NCBI GenBank assembly: GCA_024684395.1
Contig: JAIKWY010000121.1
Location: 1 to 64,000, forward strand
Length of the DNA: 64,000 bases
Direction: 5' to 3'
DNA from: Oscillospiraceae bacterium
Lineage (GTDB): Bacteria; Bacillota; Clostridia; Oscillospirales; Ruminococcaceae
A program made the position numbers and the translations under genes. Positions 24,610 to 32,250 of the stretch are shown here, in pieces (position 1 is the stretch's first letter; the number at the start of each line of letters is the position of its first letter). The notes under the pieces were generated by a model, which saw only the letters and a program-made list of their open reading frames with translations, did not search any database and was not told where the DNA came from.

Positions 24610-24638
24610 TTGTATTTTCTGCACGTATCCGTTATAAT
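24610..24638 (+). promoter_or_regulatory. Promoter of the zinc-ribbon/pilin-like gene pair
   Basis: TTGTAT (24610-24615), 17 bp, TATAAT (24633-24638), 44 bp before the start codon. Confidence 0.75.
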
Positions 24639-24682
24639 AGTATCATACGACAGAAAACCATTTCGATGTAGGAGGAATCACT

Positions 24683-25528
24683 ATGAATTATTGTCCGAGA
24701 TGTGGCAGAGCGCTTAATGACGGCGAGAACTGCAATTGCGCAGCACAGCAGGGCGTGCCCTATCCGCAGCAGACGGCACAGCAGCCGGCGCCCGGTCAGC
24801 AGTACGGCTATCCGCAGCAGGAGCAGCCTGCACCGCCGGAGTATCCGCAGGGCTACAACTATAATCCCTATAACCAGCCCCAGGAGCCGCCGAAGAAGAA
24901 GGGCTTGCCGACGGGCTGTATCATCGCACTGGTCATCGGTATTCTCTTCACACTTGTGGTGACAGCTGTCCTGGCAGCGATCCTCGTGCCCGCCATGATC
25001 GGCTATACCAAGAAGTCCAAGCACGCCTCTGCCAACAGTGTGGCAAAGCAGATCAACAACGCCGCCAATACGGCACTGACCGAGCTGGACGAGGAGGAAA
25101 AGCTCGGGGAGTTCCCGAGGAGCTTCGTTGTCTGCTCAGATCCGAACTATGATTTCAACACGGACGGCAACGACACCTCTGAGATCCGGTCGATCATGCA
25201 GAAGTACTTCCCGGAGATGGAGGAATGCAATTACTTCTTCGTGGTGGAGAATTACCAGTGCGTCTATGTGGCATCCGAGGACAAGGCGGAGCACATCATC
25301 GGTACCTATCCGCCTTCGAGTTCGATGGAGCCGAAGTGCTACAGCGGTGGCTATGCCGATGAGGATTCCACGCTCAACGACCTCTACAACGAGGCTGTGA
25401 CCGATCTCCCGATCTATGACTATCAGTATGAGGAGGACGACTGGGACAACGACGACGACTGGGATTATGACTATGATGAAGACGGCTGGTACTATGACGA
25501 CGATGCGGATGACTTTTACGACGATTGA
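24683..25528 (+). CDS. Zinc-ribbon membrane protein with pilin-like transmembrane segment and Asp/Tyr-rich tail
   Basis: 281 aa. It opens with a zinc ribbon (MNYCPRCGRALNDGENCNC), then a Gln/Pro/Tyr-rich linker (about 22-72) and one membrane span (about 78-102). The end of the span and the following helix (AAILVPAMIGYTKKSKHASA) look strikingly like the N-terminal helix of type IV pilins and pseudopilins, although no prepilin peptidase site stands before it. An extracellular domain of about 130 residues follows. The last 40 residues are almost only Asp, Glu, Tyr and Trp, a likely cation-binding or surface-interaction tail. First gene of a two-gene operon (19-bp gap). Function unknown. Confidence 0.82.
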   Translation: MNYCPRCGRALNDGENCNCAAQQGVPYPQQTAQQPAPGQQYGYPQQEQPAPPEYPQGYNYNPYNQPQEPPKKKGLPTGCIIALVIGILFTLVVTAVLAAILVPAMIGYTKKSKHASANSVAKQINNAANTALTELDEEEKLGEFPRSFVVCSDPNYDFNTDGNDTSEIRSIMQKYFPEMEECNYFFVVENYQCVYVASEDKAEHIIGTYPPSSSMEPKCYSGGYADEDSTLNDLYNEAVTDLPIYDYQYEEDDWDNDDDWDYDYDEDGWYYDDDADDFYDD

Positions 25529-25547
25529 TCATCAGGAGGGGTAATAC

Positions 25548-26246
25548 ATGAGCAGACCTTCCCCGAAACGGCGCAGTCATACAGTACAGATCGTGCTGAC
25601 CATCATTCTTTCTGTGACCGTTGCGGCGCTGAGCGTTACAGCCGTCCTGCTTGGGACGGTTCGTCAGAAGCTGGAGGAGCAGAGCGAGGTGATCCCTGCC
25701 GAACCGACGGATCCCACGAGCGCAACAGAAGCGGAAGCATCAGCGCCTTCGCCGGATGATGAGGATGCGGCGCTTGCCTACTACCAGGAGATGTACGAGG
25801 AATTTTGCGAAGACTGTGCGGACGCTTCCGCTGTGCGGTATGATTACTACGATCTGGACGGCGACGGGATCGACGAGCTGTTTTTGTCGGAAGGCGACTT
25901 CCATATGGCTCGTGTGGCGCTGTACAGCTATTTTGACGGACACGGTGTCCAGGTCGATGGCATGTACGGCAGCTACGGCGAGGTGCGGTTCAGCGAGGAC
26001 ACCGGGCTTCTGATCGACGTTGACACAGCACAGGGCTATTACACCCGTGTCGATCTCTCGTATGATCGGGGCGTGCTGACCACGGAGTTCTATTGCTCCG
26101 ACAATGAAGGCGCAGTGAACGGATCTGATGCGGCGTACAGCATCAACGGTGAGATCGTTTCCGCCGATGTCTATCATGCAGCGCTGGAGCGGCGCCCGCT
26201 TCTGGAACGCACGATCTTGCTTGGCAGGACCTATAAACCACAATAA
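25548..26246 (+). CDS. Membrane-anchored protein with calcium-loop-like motif
   Basis: 232 aa. A short basic N-terminus (MSRPSPKRRSHT) leads into one membrane span (about 14-38), then a Glu/Pro/Thr/Ala linker and an extracellular domain. The domain contains YDLDGDGIDELFLSEGD, an FG-GAP or EF-hand-like Asp loop as in VCBS-type lipoproteins of this family of bacteria. Cotranscribed with the preceding gene and followed by a strong terminator. Function unknown. Confidence 0.8.
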   Translation: MSRPSPKRRSHTVQIVLTIILSVTVAALSVTAVLLGTVRQKLEEQSEVIPAEPTDPTSATEAEASAPSPDDEDAALAYYQEMYEEFCEDCADASAVRYDYYDLDGDGIDELFLSEGDFHMARVALYSYFDGHGVQVDGMYGSYGEVRFSEDTGLLIDVDTAQGYYTRVDLSYDRGVLTTEFYCSDNEGAVNGSDAAYSINGEIVSADVYHAALERRPLLERTILLGRTYKPQ

Positions 26247-26256
26247 GGGATAAAAC

Positions 26257-26292
26257 AAAATCGCAGTGCTGTTCACACAGCACTGCGATTTT
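26257..26292. terminator. Bidirectional terminator
   Basis: AAAATCGCAGTGCTG (26257-26271) pairs with CAGCACTGCGATTTT (26278-26292), six-base loop, A/T runs on both sides. It serves the plus operon ending at 26246 and the minus gene ending at 26312. Confidence 0.95.
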
Positions 26293-26311
26293 TGAAGGAA
26301 TTGAATAGGGG

Positions 26312-26473
26312 TTATCTCTTTTTATTCGGAGAACCTTTCACTTCTTTCCAGCCTTCCATCCTTTCTTTTTTGCCTGCTTTTTGGAGCCTGTTGCCGTAGG
26401 ATGATACCGCTTTCCCAGCGATCTCCTTGATCGAGCCGGACGTCATTTTCTTGGCACCGTTCTTGATACCCAT
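26312..26473 (-). CDS. 53-aa basic microprotein, MGIK family copy 1
   Basis: ATG at 26473 is seven bases after AAGGAG. The protein begins MGIKNGAKK, is Lys/Gly-rich and ends SPNKKR. It has the same opening, gene layout and 5' context as the 60-aa neighbour at 26675-26857. No cysteine, no hydrophobic span, no known domain. The complete promoter, ribosome site and terminator argue that it is a real gene. Confidence 0.72.
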   Translation of the reverse strand: MGIKNGAKKMTSGSIKEIAGKAVSSYGNRLQKAGKKERMEGWKEVKGSPNKKR

Positions 26474-26541
26474 GCAGATTCTCCTTTCCTCCGTTTTTTC
26501 ACATGGAGTGAGGCGTCTGGTGTGCCTCATCTCATGTATTT

Positions 26542-26570
26542 ATTATACCGTAAAACTTTCCACTTGTCAA
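26542..26570 (-). promoter_or_regulatory. Promoter of microprotein copy 1
   Basis: Minus strand: TTGACA (26565-26570), 17 bp, TATAAT (26542-26547). Confidence 0.85.
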
Positions 26571-26619
26571 TAGAAATTGATGAATGTTCACAAAAGAGAT
26601 ACAGTTCGCACATAAAGGG

Positions 26620-26649
26620 AGCGCAGTGCCGGGCAGTCGGCACTGCGCT
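26620..26649 (-). terminator. Terminator of microprotein copy 2
   Basis: 12-bp stem AGCGCAGTGCCG with CGGCACTGCGCT (26620-26631 / 26638-26649), followed on the minus strand by CCCTTTATG. The same hairpin plus flank (TTCGCACATAAAG) recurs at 26980-27020. Confidence 0.75.
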
Positions 26650-26674
26650 ATGGAAAAAGGAATCGAACAAGCGT

Positions 26675-26857
26675 TTACTTCTTTTTTGAGGGCTTGATGC
26701 CGAGCGCTTCTCCGGCTTCACGGAAAGACTTGCCGGCTTTTTCAAAATGTGATTTGCTGCTTAAACCGTGCTTGACTGATTCAGCTACTTCTTTTACACC
26801 CTTTCCGGTTTCAGAAAAGCCGGTTTTAGCGCCTGATACAGCTTTCTTAATACCCAT
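26675..26857 (-). CDS. 60-aa basic microprotein, MGIK family copy 2
   Basis: ATG at 26857 is seven bases after AAGGAG; the ATG two codons upstream is too close. The protein begins MGIKKAVSGAKTGFSETGKG and ends GIKPSKKK, is Lys/Ser/Gly-rich, probably helical and without cysteine. It is paralogous in layout to the 53-aa gene downstream. The two units (promoter, gene, hairpin) repeat with a period of about 370 bp. Function unknown; nucleic-acid binding would fit the charge. Confidence 0.72.
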   Translation of the reverse strand: MGIKKAVSGAKTGFSETGKGVKEVAESVKHGLSSKSHFEKAGKSFREAGEALGIKPSKKK

Positions 26858-26911
26858 ACGCATTCTCCTTTACAACGTTTTTCAATGCAGTCTCTTTTTT
26901 CTTCTGCTACT

Positions 26912-26940
26912 ATTATACAGTGTATTTCTTCGATTGTCAA
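26912..26940 (-). promoter_or_regulatory. Promoter of microprotein copy 2
   Basis: Minus strand: TTGACA (26935-26940), 17 bp, TATAAT (26912-26917), with TCAATAGAAA flanking as in copy 1. Confidence 0.85.
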
Positions 26941-26987
26941 TAGAAACTAATTAAAATTAACAAATATAATACAGTTCGCACATAAAG

Positions 26988-27020
26988 AGAGCGCAGTGCC
27001 GTCAAACAGCACTGCGCTCT
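26988..27020 (-). terminator. Terminator of the CotH gene
   Basis: 12-bp stem AGAGCGCAGTGC with GCACTGCGCTCT (26988-26999 / 27009-27020), then CTTTATG on the minus strand. Homologous to the hairpin at 26620-26649. Confidence 0.75.
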
Positions 27021-27029
27021 TGTTGTGTC

Positions 27030-29672
27030 TTATTTCTTCAGGAGCCATCTCTTGAGCATGGCGAGGTCGAAGACGTCGGTCACATTGTCCTTGACCACAT
27101 CGGTCGGGGCAAGCTTAACATCCTGACCGTGGATGAACTTTTGCAGGAGGATGAGATCCCGGATATCCACAACGCCGTCAGCGTTGTAGTCGCCGTCGAT
27201 CTGCGAGCTTTCGCCGTAGACCGCCGTCACGGTGGCATCGGCGCTCTGGAGCTGGATGCGGACGGATGCATCGGTCTCGGAGCCCTCCGTCAGCTTGGCG
27301 CCCTTGATCTCCCAGTGGGAGAAGGTCTGACCTTCCATCGGCTCAGCAACGAGCGGGAGGTCATAGTCGCTGTGGTACTTGCCGCTCCACGAGTCGATCG
27401 TGCCGAGGTTCAGCGTGTTGAGCCTGATGCTGCCGCAGTTCGGGTCATTGTTCACGGTGAGCTGGTTGAGCTGGGTCTGTAAGCCGGCAGCCGAACGCAG
27501 CTGGCGCTCCACGATGTCATACCGCTGATCAAAGAAGCTCGTGATCGTCTGATAGGCGGAATTGATCGTGCTGTCCGGGCTGGAGGTGGAGCTGAACCGC
27601 TTGAACGAATCGGCGATCTGCTTCTGGTAGGTCTCCTTGTAATAGCTGATGAGGGGCGTTGTCCGCTCCGGTGCAAAGTTGTAGTTGGCAAGATCCATCA
27701 TCGTTGCGGAATAGTCCTTGCAGAAATCCTTGTCGTTCAGCAGGGCGGCGAACATCTTGCAGAAATCATTGTCATTGACCTGCTTGATGCGGGAGAAGCT
27801 GTCCGTCTGTACCGAGTTCTGCATGTCGTACAGACCGGTGCTGGACTCGGTATCGAACAGGAGCATACGCCACTTGCCGTCTGCATAGGGGTTGGTCTCG
27901 TCGATGGTGTTGCAGCGCCATACCGCCATATTGTTCTGCGGCCAGTCGTTGTTCGCCCAGTAGACCTGTGCTGCGAAATAGTCGAGGAAGCTCTGCTTAT
28001 CGACCTTTTCACAAAGCTGCTTGTAGCTGATGCTGCCGTTGCTGACGCCGGTCATCAGCGCCTCCCAGTCGTTCAGATCGGAGGTCTCGCCCTCTTCAAG
28101 CTCGAAATTCTTGATGATGGCGACGTCGGACGCTTCAACACCGTAGTGGCTTGCGAGGGTGCTGTCGCCGAGCTTTTCGGTGATCTGGTAGATGCCCCAG
28201 TATTCGCCGTCGATAAAGACGATGCACTCGCTCATCGCCTGTGCCGTGAAGGCACGGTCTGCAACAAGGATCTGGTTGATGGAATCGCGGAAGAATGCCG
28301 AGTTGTTGTCGTTACCGCCGTTGCGGAGGACGATCCCTTCATACTTCTTGATCGGCTTGCCGCTCTTGGCCTTGGTCGCCGTGCCGTCAAAGAAGTCATA
28401 CTCGAGCTCTGCGGCACCGTATTCGCGGCGGGCATAGACGTTGAAGCTCTTCTGCGGGGTGTTGCGGGATGCGGCGCCCTTGATGCGGATGCCGACCTGC
28501 TGGTCTACCACGATCTCGCCGCTGTCGAACATGGTGAAATGCGCTTCACGCTCCCACTCTCTGCCCTTCTGGGTGTAGTTGGCCGGCTTCTCCCAGGGGT
28601 TGACCATGTCCCATCCCCAGCCGCCGCCCCAGGGGTTCTGACCGCCCCACGGGTTCTGAGGATCGCCGGGACCTCCGGGACCGCCGGGATTCTGCGGGTT
28701 CTGCTGGTTGTTGTAATCGTCATAGACCTTGCCGAGGCAGTAGATGCCTTTCTCATAGTCGAACAGATTGTCCGGATCCGTCACGAGGGAAACGACCTTC
28801 ATGTTCGGATAATAGCCGGAATTGGTCTTGCCGAGGAAATAGGTCTTGGTCACGATCTCGCTCGCCTGTCCCTGTGCATCCACAGTGACAGCACGGATGA
28901 GTGCCGCCTTGTCCACGGGCTCCCTCGGTGCTGTGACATTGGATGCGGAGATGTCCGTCCGGGCGCTCAGGCGGTTCTCGGTGGAGCTCATGTCCTCGAT
29001 CTTGATGGGACCGGTGTACTTCTCGGAAGAAGTCGTCGGGTCGCTGCCGTCGGTGGTGTAGTAGATGGTCGAGCCCTGCGGTGCCGAGAGCGTCAGGTCG
29101 AAGCTGCTGCTGTAGAAGCCGCTCTCCTCCGAGAAGGTCGGCGGAACCACGGCGTTTGCGCCTACCGGAGCCTTGTTGGGCTCACCGGGCGTACACGGGA
29201 TCATTGCCCACTCGCCGCTGCCGTCCGGATACTGTCCGTAGGATGTATCGGCAGCGATGGTCTCGAAGCCGAGGGTATCGACCGTGTTGCCGTCCTTGTC
29301 GGTGAGCGTCAGGGTCTCACCGGAGCCGGAAAGCCCGAACGGTGCGATACTGGCATCGCTCCCGCCGGCGGTGCTGTCGCAGTATACCACCACTCTGCCG
29401 CCTGCCGCAAGACTCGTCCCGGACGGGAACGTGTAGCGGTAGGGCTGGCTCTTCTTGTCGGTCAGACCCCATCCGGACAGATCGACCGCAGAGCTGCCGC
29501 TGTTATACAGCTCAACAAAGTCGTACTTGTTGCCTGTCGTGGACTTGGAGCAGACCTCGTTGAACATGACACCGCTGTCCGCAGCGGATGCCGGCAGCAG
29601 TCCTGCCTGCCCGATGAGCAGACTCAGGCACAGGATGCCTGCTGCTGTTTTTGCGCTTTTGGTTTTCTTCAT
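27030..29672 (-). CDS. Secreted CotH-kinase-like protein with lamin-tail domain and C-terminal dockerin
   Basis: 880 aa. ATG at 29672 is six bases after AGGAGG. Signal peptide about 1-30 (ending PASAA). A lamin-tail-like beta domain (VMFNEVCSKSTTGNKYDFVE, about 33-150) is followed by a chitobiase/FN3-like strand unit (TIYYTTDGSDPTTS, about 195-265). A Gly/Pro/Asn/Trp-rich insert (QNPGGPGGPGDP, about 318-350) precedes the CotH domain (about 360-720, with GIRIKGAASRNTPQKSF, VLRNGGND, GIYQITEKLG and LLFDTESSTG). The last 60 residues are a dockerin (DYNADGVVDIRD and DNVTDVFD loops). CotH domains are atypical protein kinases known from spore coats. The dockerin implies this one works in the cellulosome, as also described for Ruminococcus flavefaciens. 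Confidence 0.92.
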   Translation of the reverse strand: MKKTKSAKTAAGILCLSLLIGQAGLLPASAADSGVMFNEVCSKSTTGNKYDFVELYNSGSSAVDLSGWGLTDKKSQPYRYTFPSGTSLAAGGRVVVYCDSTAGGSDASIAPFGLSGSGETLTLTDKDGNTVDTLGFETIAADTSYGQYPDGSGEWAMIPCTPGEPNKAPVGANAVVPPTFSEESGFYSSSFDLTLSAPQGSTIYYTTDGSDPTTSSEKYTGPIKIEDMSSTENRLSARTDISASNVTAPREPVDKAALIRAVTVDAQGQASEIVTKTYFLGKTNSGYYPNMKVVSLVTDPDNLFDYEKGIYCLGKVYDDYNNQQNPQNPGGPGGPGDPQNPWGGQNPWGGGWGWDMVNPWEKPANYTQKGREWEREAHFTMFDSGEIVVDQQVGIRIKGAASRNTPQKSFNVYARREYGAAELEYDFFDGTATKAKSGKPIKKYEGIVLRNGGNDNNSAFFRDSINQILVADRAFTAQAMSECIVFIDGEYWGIYQITEKLGDSTLASHYGVEASDVAIIKNFELEEGETSDLNDWEALMTGVSNGSISYKQLCEKVDKQSFLDYFAAQVYWANNDWPQNNMAVWRCNTIDETNPYADGKWRMLLFDTESSTGLYDMQNSVQTDSFSRIKQVNDNDFCKMFAALLNDKDFCKDYSATMMDLANYNFAPERTTPLISYYKETYQKQIADSFKRFSSTSSPDSTINSAYQTITSFFDQRYDIVERQLRSAAGLQTQLNQLTVNNDPNCGSIRLNTLNLGTIDSWSGKYHSDYDLPLVAEPMEGQTFSHWEIKGAKLTEGSETDASVRIQLQSADATVTAVYGESSQIDGDYNADGVVDIRDLILLQKFIHGQDVKLAPTDVVKDNVTDVFDLAMLKRWLLKK

Positions 29673-29808
29673 AACCTGCCTCCTTAAAATTAGATGTATC
29701 CCCCTTTGCCGGTTTATCCGGCTATCTATATGCAGGATGAACGCACAGGCTGCGCAATACCCGTTTTCCGCCCGTTGGGACGGCGTTCGTTCCCTGCATG
29801 ATTCTCAA

Positions 29809-31725
29809 TTAGTCCTCCTCCTTGTCCTCATTCAAAATGAGTGCCAGGAAATCCGCTTCCGGTATGGGCTTGGAGAAGTAGTAGCCCTGGAGATAATCCA
29901 CCCCAAGTGTGCGCAGGAGCTCGATCTGGGCGCGTGTCTCCACGCCCTCGACCAGGATCTTCCTGTGCATCTGGCGGATCATCCGGACAGAATTGTCGAG
30001 CAGCACCTGTCCGAGCTCGTTCTTGCCTGCATTCCAGAGCAGGGACTTGTCGATCTTGACCACGTCGAAATCAAACGAATAGATCGCCTTCATGTTGGCA
30101 TAGCCGGTGCCGAAGTCGTCCATCGAGAACTGATAGCCTTCCTGCTTGAGGGAGGCAATGATCGAACTGAGCAGCTCGTAGTCCTCAGCGGCTGCCGACT
30201 CGGTGATCTCAAAGTTGATCTGATGCTTGCTGACGCCGGCTTCTTCCACAATGTCGTTGATACGCTTGATGAAGTCGGGCTGCATACAGTGCAGCACGGA
30301 CAGATTGACGTTGATGCATTCCAGTCCCGTCTTTTCGGCGATGCCGGTGGCGAGCAGACGGCAGACATGCTGCAATACCACGCAGTCGAGGTCGTCGATG
30401 GCACCGAGACGCTCGGCAGCGGGGATGAACTCATCCGGGAACAGGTTGCCCAGCTCCGGGTCCTTCAGACGGATCAGCGCCTCTGCGCCGTGCAAAGTGC
30501 CGTCCACATGATAGGTCGGCTGGTAGCAGACGAAGTAATTGCCCTGTTCGAGACCTCTTGTCACGGCGGCTTCGATCTCCGCACGCCGCAGCAGATAGCT
30601 CAGATCTCTACCTGCGAGCACCTGCCCCTCCTTGTTCTCCGGAACGGTGCTGTCCGCCATGTAGAGCGCTTCCGAGACGGAGCGCACATGCCACGGCACC
30701 TCGGCACAGAGCACGACCGCACGCAGCGGCAGCTCGGTATCCTGCCAGTTCCAGGGCTTCCGGAAACGTGCCGCAATATCGCCGGCAAGCTCCACGGCGT
30801 GCATCCCCTTACGGTCGGGAACGGTCAGCATGAGGGTCTCGGGGTTGATGATATAGATCATGTAGCTCGGCAGCTTTGTCCGCAGATAGGGCGCCACGAG
30901 CTCCATGAGCATCTTGGTGTTGTCGGTGCCGGTCGTGCGCTGGATGCTGTCCGCATTGGTGATGCGCAGCTCGACCAGATGGAGCTGCTGACCGCTCACG
31001 AGTGCGGTGTTCAGGTCATTCTGGAAGGCAAAACGGTTGCCGAGCCCGGTCAGCGCGTCAAGGCGGTCGTCCTCGTTCTCCACGGCGATCATGATGCCCA
31101 TCATACCGATGGATTCACAGAACAGCTCGCTCTTGATGCCCTCAAAAACAGCCTGGAGCACGATGCCGAACAGCACCACGGCGAAGAAGTACAGCAGCGC
31201 CTCACGGCGTTTCCGGGTCATCGCCTGCCAGCTCCACATGAGCAGAATGAACGAGATAACAAAATAGAACGCAGCAGCGCCGTAAATGCACCACTCGCCC
31301 CAGCATCTGGTGAATGTGCGGCTGCCGTCATAGTAGTAGATCCAGTGTGTCAACGGATTGAGGACAGCACCGACTTCGGTGATGATGAACGGGAGCGCCA
31401 GCAGGAACTTAGAGGAGAGCCGGAGCCGTGTCATCCGTTTCGTGACAGCCATCACATATAAAAGGAAGGCGGGGCAGAGTGCCGTGTGCAGCAGGAAATA
31501 AAGGTAGATCGCTGCTTTGACGGCGAAAAAGGCGCTGTCAGAGGTCTTCGACGCCGGGATCAGGGCACCTTCGATCGCTATGGAAACAGCATTCAAGGCA
31601 AGAACCAGCGTCATTCCGATAAATATCTTATTCTGCGGCTTCTGTGTCCTTTGGCGGACAAATGTGAAAAACAGTATTGTGAAGCAGTTCATCAGTGCCG
31701 CAAGGCTGAAAGGCAGTTGTGTCAT
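29809..31725 (-). CDS. Membrane c-di-GMP phosphodiesterase (degenerate GGDEF plus EAL)
   Basis: 638 aa. ATG at 31725 is eight bases after AGGAGG. About seven membrane spans (residues 8-210) form the sensor. A GGDEF fold (LTGLGNRFAFQNDL onward) has lost the GGDEF signature: the expected site reads INPET, so it should not make c-di-GMP. The EAL domain (about 400-630) keeps the catalytic motifs EALIRL, NVNLS, FEITES, DDFGTGYA, KIDKSL, VEGVET and QGYYFSKP, so it should hydrolyse c-di-GMP. It is transcribed away from the adjacent pilus cluster, suggesting but not proving a link between c-di-GMP and surface attachment. Confidence 0.93.
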   Translation of the reverse strand: MTQLPFSLAALMNCFTILFFTFVRQRTQKPQNKIFIGMTLVLALNAVSIAIEGALIPASKTSDSAFFAVKAAIYLYFLLHTALCPAFLLYVMAVTKRMTRLRLSSKFLLALPFIITEVGAVLNPLTHWIYYYDGSRTFTRCWGEWCIYGAAAFYFVISFILLMWSWQAMTRKRREALLYFFAVVLFGIVLQAVFEGIKSELFCESIGMMGIMIAVENEDDRLDALTGLGNRFAFQNDLNTALVSGQQLHLVELRITNADSIQRTTGTDNTKMLMELVAPYLRTKLPSYMIYIINPETLMLTVPDRKGMHAVELAGDIAARFRKPWNWQDTELPLRAVVLCAEVPWHVRSVSEALYMADSTVPENKEGQVLAGRDLSYLLRRAEIEAAVTRGLEQGNYFVCYQPTYHVDGTLHGAEALIRLKDPELGNLFPDEFIPAAERLGAIDDLDCVVLQHVCRLLATGIAEKTGLECINVNLSVLHCMQPDFIKRINDIVEEAGVSKHQINFEITESAAAEDYELLSSIIASLKQEGYQFSMDDFGTGYANMKAIYSFDFDVVKIDKSLLWNAGKNELGQVLLDNSVRMIRQMHRKILVEGVETRAQIELLRTLGVDYLQGYYFSKPIPEADFLALILNEDKEED

Positions 31726-31771
31726 GCGCCGATCCTCCTTTCCTCTGTCTGGTAACGTGTATTCAAATTCT

Positions 31772-31800
31772 ATTATACCATAGTTTTGTAAAAATTGCAA
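31772..31800 (-). promoter_or_regulatory. Promoter of the EAL gene
   Basis: Minus strand: TTGCAA (31795-31800), 17 bp, TATAAT (31772-31777). Confidence 0.78.
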
Positions 31801-32107
31801 TATAATTTGTACAATTTATCCGAGAAAATGTTTTTTGACGACGAACACCTGTTTTTGTATAACGGAGGGTAAGGGTGGGTTGAAGGTGTCCGATCACAGT
31901 TTGTAAATATGAATATTGTGTGAATACAATATGAATTGGTATAGCTTGTAAAACACCGACATTTTTCGCTCGATTTTGAGACAGCACATATCACACTTCA
32001 ACTAAATATGGAACATCAAATTTGGTGAAAAAGCGAACGGTGACAAGTTTTTGCATGGGCGGTTATTGATTTTTAGCGCACAATGGCGAATTCTTTTTTT
32101 GATTTTG
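31801..32107. other. AT-rich intergenic region before the pilus cluster
   Basis: About 300 bp without a credible gene; small open frames have no ribosome site. Two divergent promoters bound it. I see no clear operator or RNA motif inside. Confidence 0.5.
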
Positions 32108-32200
32108 TTGACACCGGATACATAATATGTTATAATTATTTCATTGAAACAGACATTTTATTAATAAACTGTTGCGGGAAACCCGGTTTTTCGGGTTCCC
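32108..32200 (+). promoter_or_regulatory. Pilus operon promoter and leader hairpin
   Basis: TTGACA (32108-32113), 17 bp, TATAAT (32131-32136). About 35 nt into the transcript lies a hairpin (GGGA..TCCC 32176-32200 enclosing ACCCG/CGGGT) with no T-run after it, perhaps an mRNA-stabilising 5' structure. The start codon follows 50 nt later. Confidence 0.75.
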
Positions 32201-32250
32201 CTCAGTAAATATGGTACCTATGATTACAATCTGGATAGGGAGGATATCAT

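Noticed and set aside
31763-31994. Short frames in the AT-rich gap before the pilus cluster
   Set aside because: No ribosome sites and no recognisable product; they overlap the EAL promoter.
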